DNA from: Xanthomonas campestris pv. phormiicola
GTDB lineage: Bacteria > Pseudomonadota > Gammaproteobacteria > Xanthomonadales > Xanthomonadaceae
DNA: 64,000 bases
Assembly: GCA_025666215.1 (NCBI GenBank)
Contig: CP102593.1
Location: 496,001-560,000, forward strand
Direction of reading: 5' to 3'
The notes beneath the pieces are model-generated. The model did no database searches and was not told the DNA's origin. It was given only the letters and a program-made list of their open reading frames with translations. How positions within the stretch are numbered: position 1 is the first letter of the stretch; each line of letters begins with the position of its first letter. Position numbers and translations under genes: made by a program. Below, one piece after another: positions 8,462 through 16,234 of the stretch.

Positions 8462-11400
8462 ATGAGCACGGTGCGCCTGGAAGTCGTCCAGACCGAGTCC
8501 AAGCAGAACCCCATCCCGATGCAGCCTGCGTCGCAGGATATCTGGGACAAGAAGTACCGCCTGAAGACCAAGCAGGGCGAGCCGCTGGATGCCGACATCG
8601 ACGGCACCTACCAGCGCGTGGCGCGCGCGCTGGCCGATGCCGAGGCCACCGAGGAAAAGCGCGCCTACTGGTTCGAGCGCTTCGCCTGGGCGCTGCGCCG
8701 CGGCGCGATCCCGGCCGGACGCATCACCTCCAACGCCGGCGCGCTGGAACACAAGCCGGCCACCAGCACCATCAACTGCACCGTGTCGGGCACCGTCACC
8801 GACTCGATGGACGGCATCCTGGAGAAGGTCCACGAAGCCGGACTGACCCTCAAGGCCGGCTGCGGCATCGGCTACGAGTTCAGCACGCTGCGCCCGCGCG
8901 GCGCGTTCGTGGCCGGTGCCGGCGCCTACACCTCCGGGCCGATGTCGTTCATGGATATCTTCGACAAGATGTGCTTCACCGTGTCCTCGGCCGGCGGCCG
9001 CCGCGGCGCGCAGATGGGCACCTTCGACGTGTCGCACCCGGATGTGAAGGACTTCATCCGCGCCAAGCGCGAGGACGGGCGCCTGCGCCAGTTCAACCTG
9101 TCGCTGCTGATCACCGACGGCTTCATGCAGGCGGTGGAGAGCGACGCCGACTGGCCGCTGGTGTTCCCGGTCAACCGCAAGGAAGAGGCCGACATCGACC
9201 TGGCCGACGCCAGCGCCGTGGTCTGGCGCGACTGGCCCACCCACAGCAACTACATCGTGCGCGACGACGGCCTGGTCGCGTGCAAGGTGTACGGGCAGAT
9301 CCGCGCCCGCCACCTGTGGGACATGATCATGGTCTCCACCTACGACTACGCCGAGCCGGGCTTCATCCTGATCGACCGCGTCAACGAGATGAACAACAAC
9401 TGGTGGTGCGAGAACATCCGCGCGACGAATCCCTGCGTCACCGCCGATACCTGGGTGCAGACCGCCGAGGGGCCACGCCAGGTCGTCGACCTGCTGGGCA
9501 CCCAGTTCCTGGCCAGGGTGGATGGCGCCGACCATGTCACCGCAGAGCAGGGCTTCTTCAAAACCGCGCGCAAGGACGTGGTGCGGCTGCAGACGGAGGA
9601 AGGCTACGCGCTGCGTCTGACCGAAGACCACCGCGTGCGCCGCGTCGTGCGCCAGACCCGCTGGTCGCTGGACACCGAATGGTGCGCGGCTGGCGCGCTC
9701 GTGGCCGGCGATCGCGTGCTGCTCAACAACCACCGCGCCGGCGCCGAGTGGCGTGGTTCGCGCAGCTACGAGGAGGGTTTCCTGCTCGGCATGCTGGTGG
9801 GCGACGGCACGCTCAAGCAGGACGCCGCGCTGTTGTCGGTCTGGTCCCAGGCCGCCGCGGTCAATGCGGCCGCGACGGCGCCGGTGGCGCTGATGGACGA
9901 AGCCCTGCGCTGCGCGCGCAGTCTGCCGCATCGCGCCGACTTCGCCGGCTGGACCGAAGTGCGCGATCGCGGCGAGTACCGCCTGAAGTCGGCGCCACTG
10001 CGCGACCTGGCACTGGAGCTGGGCCTGCGCCCGGGCGACAAGGCAATCACGCCGGCCGTCGAGAAAACCTCCAGCGATTTCCATCGCGGTTTCCTGCGTG
10101 GCCTGTTCGACACCGACGGTTCGGTGCAGGGCAGCCAGGACAAGGGTGTCAGCGTGCGCCTGGCGCAGTCCGATCTGGCGCGGCTCGAGGCGGCGCAGCG
10201 CATGCTGCTGCGGCTGGGCATCGCCTCGCAGATCTACCGCGAGCGGCGCCCCGCCGGCACCGCGCTGCTCCCTGACGGGCATGGCGGCAAGCGCGCCTAC
10301 GCCACACAGGCCCAGCACGAACTGGTGATCAGCGGCGACAACCTCGACGCATTCGCGCAGCGGGTGGGCTTCGCCGACACCGCCAAGGCCAACCGCCTGA
10401 AGGCGCTGCTGTCCGGCTACCGCCGCCAGCTCAACCGCGAGCGCTTCATTGCGACCGTGCAGTCGGTGCTCGCCGATGGCCACGAAGACGTCTACGACGT
10501 GCAGGTGCCCGGCATCAATACCTTCGACGGCAACGGCCTGCACGCGCACAACTGCGGCGAGCAGCCGCTGCCGCCCTACGGCGCCTGCCTGCTCGGCTCG
10601 ATCAACCTCACCAACTTCGTGCGCGACCCGTTCACCGCGCAGGCGCGCTTCGACTGGGAGGAATACAAGGAAGTGGTGCGCGTGTTCACCCGCATGCTCG
10701 ACAACGTGGTCGAGGTCAACGGCCTGCCGCTGCAGCAGCAGCGCGACGAGATCCTGCGCAAGCGCCGCCACGGCATGGGCTTCCTCGGCCTGGGCTCGAC
10801 CATGACCATGCTGCAGATGAAGTACGGCAGCGCCGCCTCCTGCGAGTTCACCGAAGCCATCGCCCGCGAGATGGCCGTGGCCGGCTGGGAAACCGCGCTG
10901 ACCCTGGCCAAGGAAAAAGGCCCGGCCCCGATCATGCAGGAGACCTTCGCCGTCACCGCCGCGATGCTGCGCCAGCGCCCGGAAATGGCCAAGGACGGCT
11001 GGCACGTGGGCCAGCAGATCGAAGGCAAGCGGCTGCACGCCAAGTACAGCCGCTACATGCAGCGCATCGCCGACGTGGCGCCGGAACTGGTGGACGAGCT
11101 GGCCGAGGTGGGCGCGCGCTTCACCCACCACAGCTCCATCGCCCCCACCGGCACCATCTCGCTGAGCCTGGCCAACAACGCCTCCAACGGCATCGAGCCC
11201 AGCTTCGCGCACCACTACAGCCGCAACGTGATCCGCGAAGGCAAGAAGTCCAAGGAGAAGGTGGACGTGTTCTCCTTCGAGCTGCTGGCCTACCGCCACC
11301 TGGTCAACGCCAAGGCGATGCCGTTCGCCGAGGCCGCCGACGCGCAGCTGCCGGACTACTTCATCTCCGCCGACGACATCCACCCCAAGGAACACGTGGA

Positions 11401-11734
11401 CGTGCAGGCCGCGGCGCAGAAGTGGGTGGACAGCTCCATCTCCAAGACCGCCAACGTCCCCACCGACTACCCCTACGAGCAGTTCAAGGACATCTACCGC
11501 TACGCCCACCAGCAGGGGTTGAAGGGCTGCACCACGTTCCGCTTCAACCCGGCCGCCTTCCAGGGCGTGCTGGTCAAGGAAGCGGACCTGGAGAACACCA
11601 CCTACCGCTTCGAACTGGAAGACGGCAGCGTGGTGGAAGTGAAGGGCAACGAGCAGATCGAATACGACGGCGAAATGCACACCGCCGCCAACCTGTTCGA
11701 CGCCCTGAAAGAAGGGTATTACGGCAAGTTCTGA
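8462..11734 (+). CDS. nrdJ: Adenosylcobalamin-dependent (class II) ribonucleotide reductase, catalytic subunit NrdJa-like, with intein
   Basis: The protein converts ribonucleotides to deoxyribonucleotides with a cobalamin-derived radical, without needing oxygen. The precursor is 1090 residues; removing the intein (residues 325-697) leaves a 717-residue enzyme. Extein landmarks are INCTVSGT (first redox cysteine), AGCGIGYEFS, the split active-site motif NP/CGEQPL with the thiyl-radical cysteine as residue 698, and the phosphate-binding APTGTISL region. It lacks the C-terminal redox cysteines of one-piece class II enzymes; these are supplied by the NrdJb-like gene at 12697, as in the NrdJa/NrdJb pairs of Pseudomonas. 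The ATG at 8462 follows GGAG by 11 bp. No cobalamin riboswitch was seen upstream; NrdR-like boxes are present. Confidence 0.95.
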   Translation: MSTVRLEVVQTESKQNPIPMQPASQDIWDKKYRLKTKQGEPLDADIDGTYQRVARALADAEATEEKRAYWFERFAWALRRGAIPAGRITSNAGALEHKPATSTINCTVSGTVTDSMDGILEKVHEAGLTLKAGCGIGYEFSTLRPRGAFVAGAGAYTSGPMSFMDIFDKMCFTVSSAGGRRGAQMGTFDVSHPDVKDFIRAKREDGRLRQFNLSLLITDGFMQAVESDADWPLVFPVNRKEEADIDLADASAVVWRDWPTHSNYIVRDDGLVACKVYGQIRARHLWDMIMVSTYDYAEPGFILIDRVNEMNNNWWCENIRATNPCVTADTWVQTAEGPRQVVDLLGTQFLARVDGADHVTAEQGFFKTARKDVVRLQTEEGYALRLTEDHRVRRVVRQTRWSLDTEWCAAGALVAGDRVLLNNHRAGAEWRGSRSYEEGFLLGMLVGDGTLKQDAALLSVWSQAAAVNAAATAPVALMDEALRCARSLPHRADFAGWTEVRDRGEYRLKSAPLRDLALELGLRPGDKAITPAVEKTSSDFHRGFLRGLFDTDGSVQGSQDKGVSVRLAQSDLARLEAAQRMLLRLGIASQIYRERRPAGTALLPDGHGGKRAYATQAQHELVISGDNLDAFAQRVGFADTAKANRLKALLSGYRRQLNRERFIATVQSVLADGHEDVYDVQVPGINTFDGNGLHAHNCGEQPLPPYGACLLGSINLTNFVRDPFTAQARFDWEEYKEVVRVFTRMLDNVVEVNGLPLQQQRDEILRKRRHGMGFLGLGSTMTMLQMKYGSAASCEFTEAIAREMAVAGWETALTLAKEKGPAPIMQETFAVTAAMLRQRPEMAKDGWHVGQQIEGKRLHAKYSRYMQRIADVAPELVDELAEVGARFTHHSSIAPTGTISLSLANNASNGIEPSFAHHYSRNVIREGKKSKEKVDVFSFELLAYRHLVNAKAMPFAEAADAQLPDYFISADDIHPKEHVDVQAAAQKWVDSSISKTANVPTDYPYEQFKDIYRYAHQQGLKGCTTFRFNPAAFQGVLVKEADLENTTYRFELEDGSVVEVKGNEQIEYDGEMHTAANLFDALKEGYYGKF
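9434..10552 (+). other. Intein with LAGLIDADG homing endonuclease, inside the reductase gene
   Basis: This 373-residue in-frame insertion splits the motif NPCGEQPL. Splicing blocks are visible: block A starts with Cys (CVTADTWVQT), block B is LTEDHRV (TxxH), and blocks F/G end with VYDVQVPGINTF and GLHAHN, so the last intein residues are His-Asn and the next extein residue is Cys. Two LAGLIDADG-type helices, FLLGMLVGDG and FLRGLFDTDG, mark a homing endonuclease with both catalytic acidic residues kept. All residues needed for protein splicing are present, so it looks active. The +1 cysteine required for splicing is the catalytic radical cysteine of the enzyme. Confidence 0.96.
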
Positions 11735-11927
11735 CGGCCGTCTCGCGCGTCCCCCCGCGGCGACGGGGGGCGCCGCGGGGGCGGGAACCCAGGGTGGCCG
11801 CGCGCCGGCTTTCCCCAACGCTTCCCTACCGCCCATCGTTTGTCGCCACATCCGGTTCCACGCTTTGCTTCAATCGGTATAGCATCGCCCGCGTTACATA
11901 AACACTGACACCCTGAGGAGGGTTTTT

Positions 11928-12602
11928 ATGAGCAACGGTAATGGTGTGACGGCGACGCTGACGCAAGTCGCCGAAAACGTGAAAGAGACTGCCAGCAACG
12001 TCGGCGACGCGATCGCCGCCACCGCCAGCGACGCCGTCGCCAGCGTCAAGCAGACCGCCGAGAACGTGCAAAAGCGCGTGCAGGACCAGGTCGCCAAGAC
12101 CCGCAAGGCGGTCAAGAAGGCCGAGAAGGCCGTCGTCAAGCGCGCCGAGAAGGCCGGCAAGTCGGTGAAGAAGACCGTCGCCAGCGCGCGCAAGAAGCTG
12201 GAAGCGGCCAAGGCCAGCGCCCAGTCCGAAGCCGCCGCGCTGAAGAAGGCCGGCAAGAAGACCGCCAAGAAGGCGGCGGCGAAGAAGACGGCCACCAAGA
12301 AGGCCGCAGTGAAGAAGGCCCCGGCCAAGAAGGCGGTCGCGAAGAAGGCCGCGCCGAAGAAGGCGGTCAAGAAGGTCGCCGCGAAGAAGGCCGTGGCCAA
12401 GAAGTCGGTGGCCGCCAAGAAGACCGCGGTCAAGAAGAGCGTCGCGGTCAAGAAAGCCTCGGCCAAGAAGGCAGTGAAGAAGGTCGCCAAGGCCGTCAAG
12501 AAGAGCACCGCCAAGGTCGCCAAGAAGACCGCCGCGGTGAAGAAGACCGCCGTGCGCAAGAGCGCCGGCAAGAAGGCCGCGGCCACCCGCGCCAGGAAGT
12601 AA
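11928..12602 (+). CDS. Histone H1-like Lys/Ala-rich DNA-binding protein
   Basis: The 224 residues comprise a helical, Ala/Thr/Val-rich N-terminal part (1-60) and, from about residue 95 onward, near-continuous KKA/AKK repeats ([13 protein letters not shown] and similar) ending in RARK. Such tails resemble eukaryotic histone H1 and bacterial Hc1/AlgP-type proteins, which bind DNA non-specifically and compact it. A strong Shine-Dalgarno GAGGAGG lies 7 bp before the ATG. The gene sits between the two reductase genes on the same strand, 193 bp after NrdJa and 94 bp before NrdJb. The repeated AAGAAGGCC codons make it prone to length change. Confidence 0.85.
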   Translation: MSNGNGVTATLTQVAENVKETASNVGDAIAATASDAVASVKQTAENVQKRVQDQVAKTRKAVKKAEKAVVKRAEKAGKSVKKTVASARKKLEAAKASAQSEAAALKKAGKKTAKKAAAKKTATKKAAVKKAPAKKAVAKKAAPKKAVKKVAAKKAVAKKSVAAKKTAVKKSVAVKKASAKKAVKKVAKAVKKSTAKVAKKTAAVKKTAVRKSAGKKAAATRARK

Positions 12603-12619
12603 GCCGTCCCACGCTGCAC

Positions 12620-12645
12620 CCTCTCTCCCGTGCGCGGGAGAGAGG
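12620..12645. repeat. Hairpin repeat, CCTCTCTCCCG-TGCG-CGGGAGAGAGG
   Basis: A perfect 11-bp inverted repeat with a TGCG loop lies 17 bp after the stop of the H1-like gene. It lacks a U-run, so it is a weak terminator at best. The same design (YTCTCC-TGCG-GGAGAR) occurs inside the next gene at 13324-13343, which marks it as a mobile or dispersed repeat. Confidence 0.7.
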
Positions 12646-12696
12646 CAGCGCGCGCGGGACGCGCGCCCAATACGACACGCACACCAGGAACGCACC

Positions 12697-13536
12697 ATGG
12701 CCGTCAAGATCGACAAGAAAATCAAGGGCTACGCCGTCGTCACCGCCGAAGACAAGGCGCGCGAGGCCGCACCGCCCGTGCCCGCCGCGTCGATCGACCG
12801 CGCCACCGCCGAGGCCGAGACCCCGGTGGACAACATCATCCACATGCACGAGCGCATCGAGCGCCCGGACGTGCTGATCGGCAGCACCTACAAGATCAAA
12901 TCGCCGTTGGTGGAACACGCCATGTACGTGACCCTCAACGACATCGTGCTCAACGCCGGCACCGAGCACGAACTGCGCCGCCCGTTCGAGATCTTCGTCA
13001 ACTCCAAGTCCATGGAACACTTCCAGTGGATCGTGGCGCTGACCCGCATCATGTCCGCCGTGTTCCGCAAGGGCGGCGGCGTCACCTTCCTGGTCGACGA
13101 GATGAAGGCCGTGTTCGACCCCAAGGGCGGTTACTTCAAGGCCGGCGGCGTGTACATGCCCTCGCTGGTGGCCGAACTGGGCAGCATCGTCGAAGAACAC
13201 ATGAAGTCCATCGGCCTGCTGCACGACCCGGAGATGAGCGACCACCAGCGCGCGCTGATCAACGAAAAGCGCAAGCAGTACGAAGACCGCTCAAAAAAAA
13301 ACAGTGAAGTGAAGCCGGCCGTGCCTTCTCCTGCGGGAGAAGGTGCCCGAAGGGCGGATGAGGGTACGGGTTCGAGCGACTCCACCGCCGACCACGAAGA
13401 AGACATCGCCGTCACCGGCGACGGCGCGAGTTTCCCGCCGTCGGCCACGATGTGCCACAAGTGCAACACCAAGGCCCTGGTGATCATGGACGGGTGTGCT
13501 ACTTGTTTGAATTGTGGGTACAGTAAGTGCGGGTGA
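12697..13536 (+). CDS. NrdJb-like partner of class II ribonucleotide reductase
   Basis: The 279 residues carry a TSCPD-type domain (about residues 45-195, including [22 protein letters not shown] and the [14 protein letters not shown] segment) and a Cys cluster at the very end: C253xxC256, C267xxC270xxC273 and C278. In NrdJb proteins this tail re-reduces the active site of NrdJa and binds metal. Its place downstream of the catalytic gene supports the pairing. The linker between the domains (about residues 208-224) is encoded by a hairpin repeat that appears to have inserted in frame (13318-13366), so the linker may be longer than in relatives. A run of eight A residues near 13294-13301 could allow ribosomal slippage. 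Confidence 0.88.
   Translation: MAVKIDKKIKGYAVVTAEDKAREAAPPVPAASIDRATAEAETPVDNIIHMHERIERPDVLIGSTYKIKSPLVEHAMYVTLNDIVLNAGTEHELRRPFEIFVNSKSMEHFQWIVALTRIMSAVFRKGGGVTFLVDEMKAVFDPKGGYFKAGGVYMPSLVAELGSIVEEHMKSIGLLHDPEMSDHQRALINEKRKQYEDRSKKNSEVKPAVPSPAGEGARRADEGTGSSDSTADHEEDIAVTGDGASFPPSATMCHKCNTKALVIMDGCATCLNCGYSKCG
13318..13366. repeat. Hairpin-type dispersed repeat inside a coding region
   Basis: CCTTCTCC-TGCG-GGAGAAGG (13324-13343) followed by GTGCCCGAAGGGCGGATGAGGG is a typical intergenic repeat of xanthomonads, here translated as part of the NrdJb linker. Its loop equals that of the hairpin at 12620. Confidence 0.7.
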
Positions 13537-13698
13537 TGATTAGCGAAAGCTTGGGGAATCTACTCGCATTTGTGTATGATCCAGAGCAGTTTCTTGCTCT
13601 AGTGCTATTTTAGTGACATATGCTTTCTATGCAATGATCAATTGGTTCGATAGAGAACGCATTTTTTATACGTTTCTTTCAGGTTTTTTGGGGGGTGT

Positions 13699-14004
13699 AT
13701 GCGCTGGATTCTGCTTTTGCTTCTGATGATTGCGGGGCAGGTTAATGCTGACGGCTGGAAGTATTTCGGTGGCGCGAAAATTTTGTCGATCACGGAATGG
13801 CAGGGGAATGGGCCGGTCTTTATTGAAATGGAATCCGGAACTTACTGCTTCATCCCGTCCGATGAGAAGAACATGATCGCTCTTGTTTATAGCCTCTATG
13901 CTAATTCAAAGGCAGTCGATATCTATTGCAACCCTGCAGAATCCACTGTATTCGCTGGAATGACCGGGGATAGGGTGCATCGGATCGCGACCACTCGCCT
14001 CTGA
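13699..14004 (+). CDS. Small predicted secreted protein, unknown
   Basis: A 101-residue protein with a clear signal peptide (MRWILLLLLMIAGQVNA, cleavage near residue 17) and a mature part of about 84 residues with two cysteines (YCFIPSDEKN and IYCNPAES), possibly forming a disulfide. Codon use is less GC-biased than in neighbouring core genes, suggesting acquisition. GGGGGG sits just upstream of the ATG as a possible ribosome site. I do not recognise the family. Confidence 0.7.
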   Translation: MRWILLLLLMIAGQVNADGWKYFGGAKILSITEWQGNGPVFIEMESGTYCFIPSDEKNMIALVYSLYANSKAVDIYCNPAESTVFAGMTGDRVHRIATTRL

Positions 14005-14190
14005 AGAACGGACGTCGGGGAGCGAATACCGGCGAATACCACGGGCGGAGTCTGAGGTGTTCCTGCGTTTCATATTGTCAAATCGGCAGCTTACAGGATG
14101 TCATGCTGGAAGTGAGAGCGCGCATGGCGCAGTCTTCTACAAAGCATCGTTGATGCCGACAGTGTCAACGAGTAAGAATGAATCGCTGTG

Positions 14191-14208
14191 TTAAATCACG
14201 CAGCCGGG
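14191..14208. repeat. Direct repeat TTAAATCACGCAGCCGGG, copy 1
   Basis: The same 18 bp occur at 15433-15450. Both copies lie upstream of SymE-type sequence, so the pair probably marks the edge of a duplicated unit. Confidence 0.7.
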
Positions 14209-14306
14209 ATTGGTCTCCCGCTATCGAGCCGCACCAGCGCCCATCGTCCGATGCTCGGCGCTTTTTTGTTGCCCTGCATTGTGCGAGGCGCGTGCTCGCC
14301 AGCTCA

Positions 14307-14378
14307 TGGCGGACGGTACGCGGGGGGCTTCGGCCCCGCCGGTCCTCGGTCCGGTAGACCAACCCGTACCGTCCGCCA
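14307..14378 (+). ncRNA. Structured leader upstream of symE-like gene
   Basis: Two perfectly complementary 14-bp arms, TGGCGGACGGTACG (14307-14320) and CGTACCGTCCGCCA (14365-14378), enclose a second hairpin (CGGGG...CCCCG around CTTCGG, 14321-14338). The folded unit lies about 50 bp before the small ORF that leads into the SymE-like gene. It could be a cis-regulatory leader or the target of an antisense RNA, as expected for SymE systems. No known RNA family is claimed. Confidence 0.5.
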
Positions 14379-14429
14379 CCTCGATTGGTCTCGGTGTGGC
14401 GGATTCCCTTTCTACCGAGGAATCCCCTA

Positions 14430-14524
14430 TGGCTCGTAAAGCAAGCGTATCCGCAAACACCTCTGTTCCCCGTCCCCGCGCGCGTAGGCCCGCAAACCCG
14501 TTCGATGCGTCTGCCAACACGTGA
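14430..14524 (+). CDS. Small basic ORF preceding symE-like gene (leader peptide or N-terminal extension)
   Basis: ATG at 14430 begins a 31-codon ORF (MARKASVSANTSVPRPRARR...) that stops with TGA at 14522-14524, overlapping the GTG start of the SymE-like gene (14521) by 4 bp. The overlap suggests translational coupling. The frame is also open further upstream to 14210, but that region is the structured leader. It could be a leader peptide or a separate small gene. Confidence 0.4.
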
Positions 14525-14823
14525 CAGATGCTGGGCCTATCGCTTGGCGACCTGAGGTACACGACGCTGTTCAAACCATTGCTCACGAAGACGAACTGCC
14601 GCCCAAACGCGCGCCGCGCCCGCGCCAGCCCGCCCAGTGCACTATTGGCTGCACCTGCCACGACGTGCTGGTGGACGGCAGCCGCAGGCAGAGCCAGCGC
14701 ATTCCCACCTTGCGCCTGAGCGGCCAGCGGCTGGAAGCTTTGGGATTCGTGCCGGGTAGCAAACCGCGTATCGCCATCGTCGATGGGGCGCTGATGATCA
14801 AGCCGACGTGGAAAGCATCATAG
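14521..14823 (+). CDS. symE: SymE-family toxin (type I toxin-antitoxin)
   Basis: A 100-residue protein whose C-terminal part matches the SymE fold: IPTLRLSGQRLEALGF followed by a GSKPRIAIVDGALMI segment, an AbrB-like beta structure. E. coli SymE is an SOS-induced protein that acts as an RNA-cleaving or nucleoid-condensing toxin and is repressed by the antisense RNA SymR. The N-terminal half contains CTIGCTCHD, a cysteine cluster. The GTG start overlaps the preceding small ORF. An antisense RNA could not be identified by eye. Confidence 0.7.
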   Translation: MTDAGPIAWRPEVHDAVQTIAHEDELPPKRAPRPRQPAQCTIGCTCHDVLVDGSRRQSQRIPTLRLSGQRLEALGFVPGSKPRIAIVDGALMIKPTWKAS

Positions 14824-15104
14824 TTAGTAGTACCTCTTCATTTCCTCGCGCGAGGAAGTGGAGCAGCACTCCAGTCGTTGCGGTACTTTTCCATCTGGTA
14901 GAAGTGTCTTAGTGCTTTTGCATGTTCACCAGCATCTCTAGCCAAGAGCAGGTCGCCTGCTGGAAGCATTTGATGGTTGCATAGGCCCTATGTCGTTCAA
15001 TGCGTTATGCTGAAATGTTGAAGGCGCTCGACTTACCGGTGCCTTCGTTAATAATTTAATGTTCAAATAGTCAAAGAGGGTTGTCTCAGGTGAGAAGGCC
15101 ATTA

Positions 15105-15284
15105 ATGCGATTGCTTGGCTATGAAGTTACAGTCTTCCTGGTCTGCCTGCTCTGCTATGGGGTTCTCTACCTGAGGGGCATGCCGAACGGCTGGAAGTTC
15201 GCGCTCTATGAGCTCGTAATCATCCAGCCGTTCTTGATAATCCCACACTATGTGGCTTGGAGAAGGTTGCGCAGAAGGAAGTAG
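15105..15284 (+). CDS. Small membrane protein, unknown
   Basis: A 59-residue protein with two hydrophobic segments (VTVFLVCLLCYGVLYL and ELVIIQPFLIIPHYVAW) and a basic C-terminus RRLRRRK. ATG at 15105, preceded by AGAAGG 7 bp upstream, is preferred to the TTG at 15081. The 14824-15104 gap before it shows no gene. It resembles small two-helix inner-membrane proteins; no function can be inferred. Confidence 0.55.
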   Translation: MRLLGYEVTVFLVCLLCYGVLYLRGMPNGWKFALYELVIIQPFLIIPHYVAWRRLRRRK

Positions 15285-15432
15285 GTCGCTAGTGGCTAGC
15301 GTGGCCCACCGAGCACGTTCTTCGTCGGAAAATCGGCGTCAGAGTAGAATTCCCATTGGTACAAAGCCTGTACTGCTGTCTACAAAGCTTGTTGACGCCT
15401 ATCTTGTCAAAGAGCAATATTTAGTTGTTGCT

Positions 15433-15450
15433 TTAAATCACGCAGCCGGG
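15433..15450. repeat. Direct repeat TTAAATCACGCAGCCGGG, copy 2
   Basis: Identical to 14191-14208. Here it is followed within 60 bp by a SymE C-terminal remnant, so the intervening leader and N-terminal part seem to have been deleted. Confidence 0.7.
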
Positions 15451-15505
15451 CTTGGCAGCCCGATCACTCATGAAACGCTGGGGTCAGAGTAGAATATCTA
15501 TAGGA

Positions 15506-15586
15506 CTGGGATTCGCCGCGGGCAGCAAGCCGCACGTTGCCATCGTCGATGATGCGCTGGTGATCACAGCCGCGCCGCAAGCGTAG
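15506..15586 (+). pseudogene. SymE C-terminal remnant
   Basis: The frame LGFAAGSKPHVAIVDDALVI ending in TAG at 15584-15586 aligns with the last third of the SymE-like protein at 14521 (GFVPGSKPRIAIVDGALMI). Nothing upstream codes for the rest of the domain. GGGGTCAGAGTAGAAT just before it (15480-15495) and a near copy at 15335 suggest a past mobile-repeat insertion or deletion. Confidence 0.65.
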
Positions 15587-15795
15587 GACGCTAAGCAATC
15601 GCACCGACTGACGGGCTGCGTCAGTCAGCGCTGACCAGGTTCCATCCAGGCTCGCTTCGCGAGACGTGGTGGATGGAATCAACGTGAGCGCTTTAAAGGA
15701 TCCGTAGCTCGGAAATGCAGACGGCGGCTGGGACTCTTTCCGCGATTGCGATAGGGTTTCCGCTGTGCTAGAAAACCCATCCTGCCGCGCGTTGG

Positions 15796-16222
15796 ATGGT
15801 CGTGAAAACACCCTTCGTCCTTTTGTTGGTCGCTAGCGTCCTTTCCTCGTGCGGTTCATGGAAGGCGCCCGATGCGCCAATCTCCGTCGCTTCCGCAGCT
15901 GCCGCGGCCGCAGTTGGAACGGTAGAGTACCCCCGGGAGCGACGTGGCGCATGGATGCCTGCCGATCTTGGGTGCCCGGCGGCAGATAGCGAGTCGCTTC
16001 TGCTGATCGAGGCAGACATCCTTGGGCAACACGAAAATACCAGCAAGCCGTTGCGTGTAGAAAAGGTAAAACAGCATCCCCGTGATCTGGCGCATACGCT
16101 CTACGTATAGCCCTGGGACGGGCGAATGCGAAGGAGAGGATGACGAGACGTTTCTGCTGGATGGGCAGTCCCTGTCTATCAAGAATGAGCGCGCTACAAC
16201 CACTTATGTCAGATGCAAATGA
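15796..16222 (+). pseudogene. Lipoprotein, probable immunity protein (X-Tfi-like), frameshifted
   Basis: The N-terminal part (15796-16104) has a lipoprotein signal with lipobox SVLSSC and an Ala-rich spacer. The frame hits TAG at 16108-16110, but shifting frame at about 16105 continues a sensible C-terminus containing EGEDDETFLLDGQSLSIKNE and ending at TGA 16220-16222. The total of about 140 residues and the position 12 bp before an effector-like gene fit the periplasmic lipoprotein inhibitors that protect against type IV effectors in Xanthomonas. A sequencing error cannot be excluded. Confidence 0.55.
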
Positions 16223-16234
16223 TGGAGTCTGCAT

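Noticed and set aside
8312..11851. A 1179-codon open frame on the minus strand opposite the reductase
   Set aside because: It is the antisense shadow of a GC-rich gene. The plus-strand product has recognisable reductase and intein motifs; the minus product has His/Val/Gln-rich low complexity and no domain.
12620..12645. Rho-independent terminator after the H1-like gene
   Set aside because: The stem is perfect but no T-run follows, and the same element also occurs inside a coding region, so it is treated as a repeat.
11826..12725. Minus-strand frames opposite the H1-like gene
   Set aside because: They consist of Leu/Phe/Gly repeats produced by reading AAGAAGGCC repeats backwards; the plus strand has a strong ribosome site.
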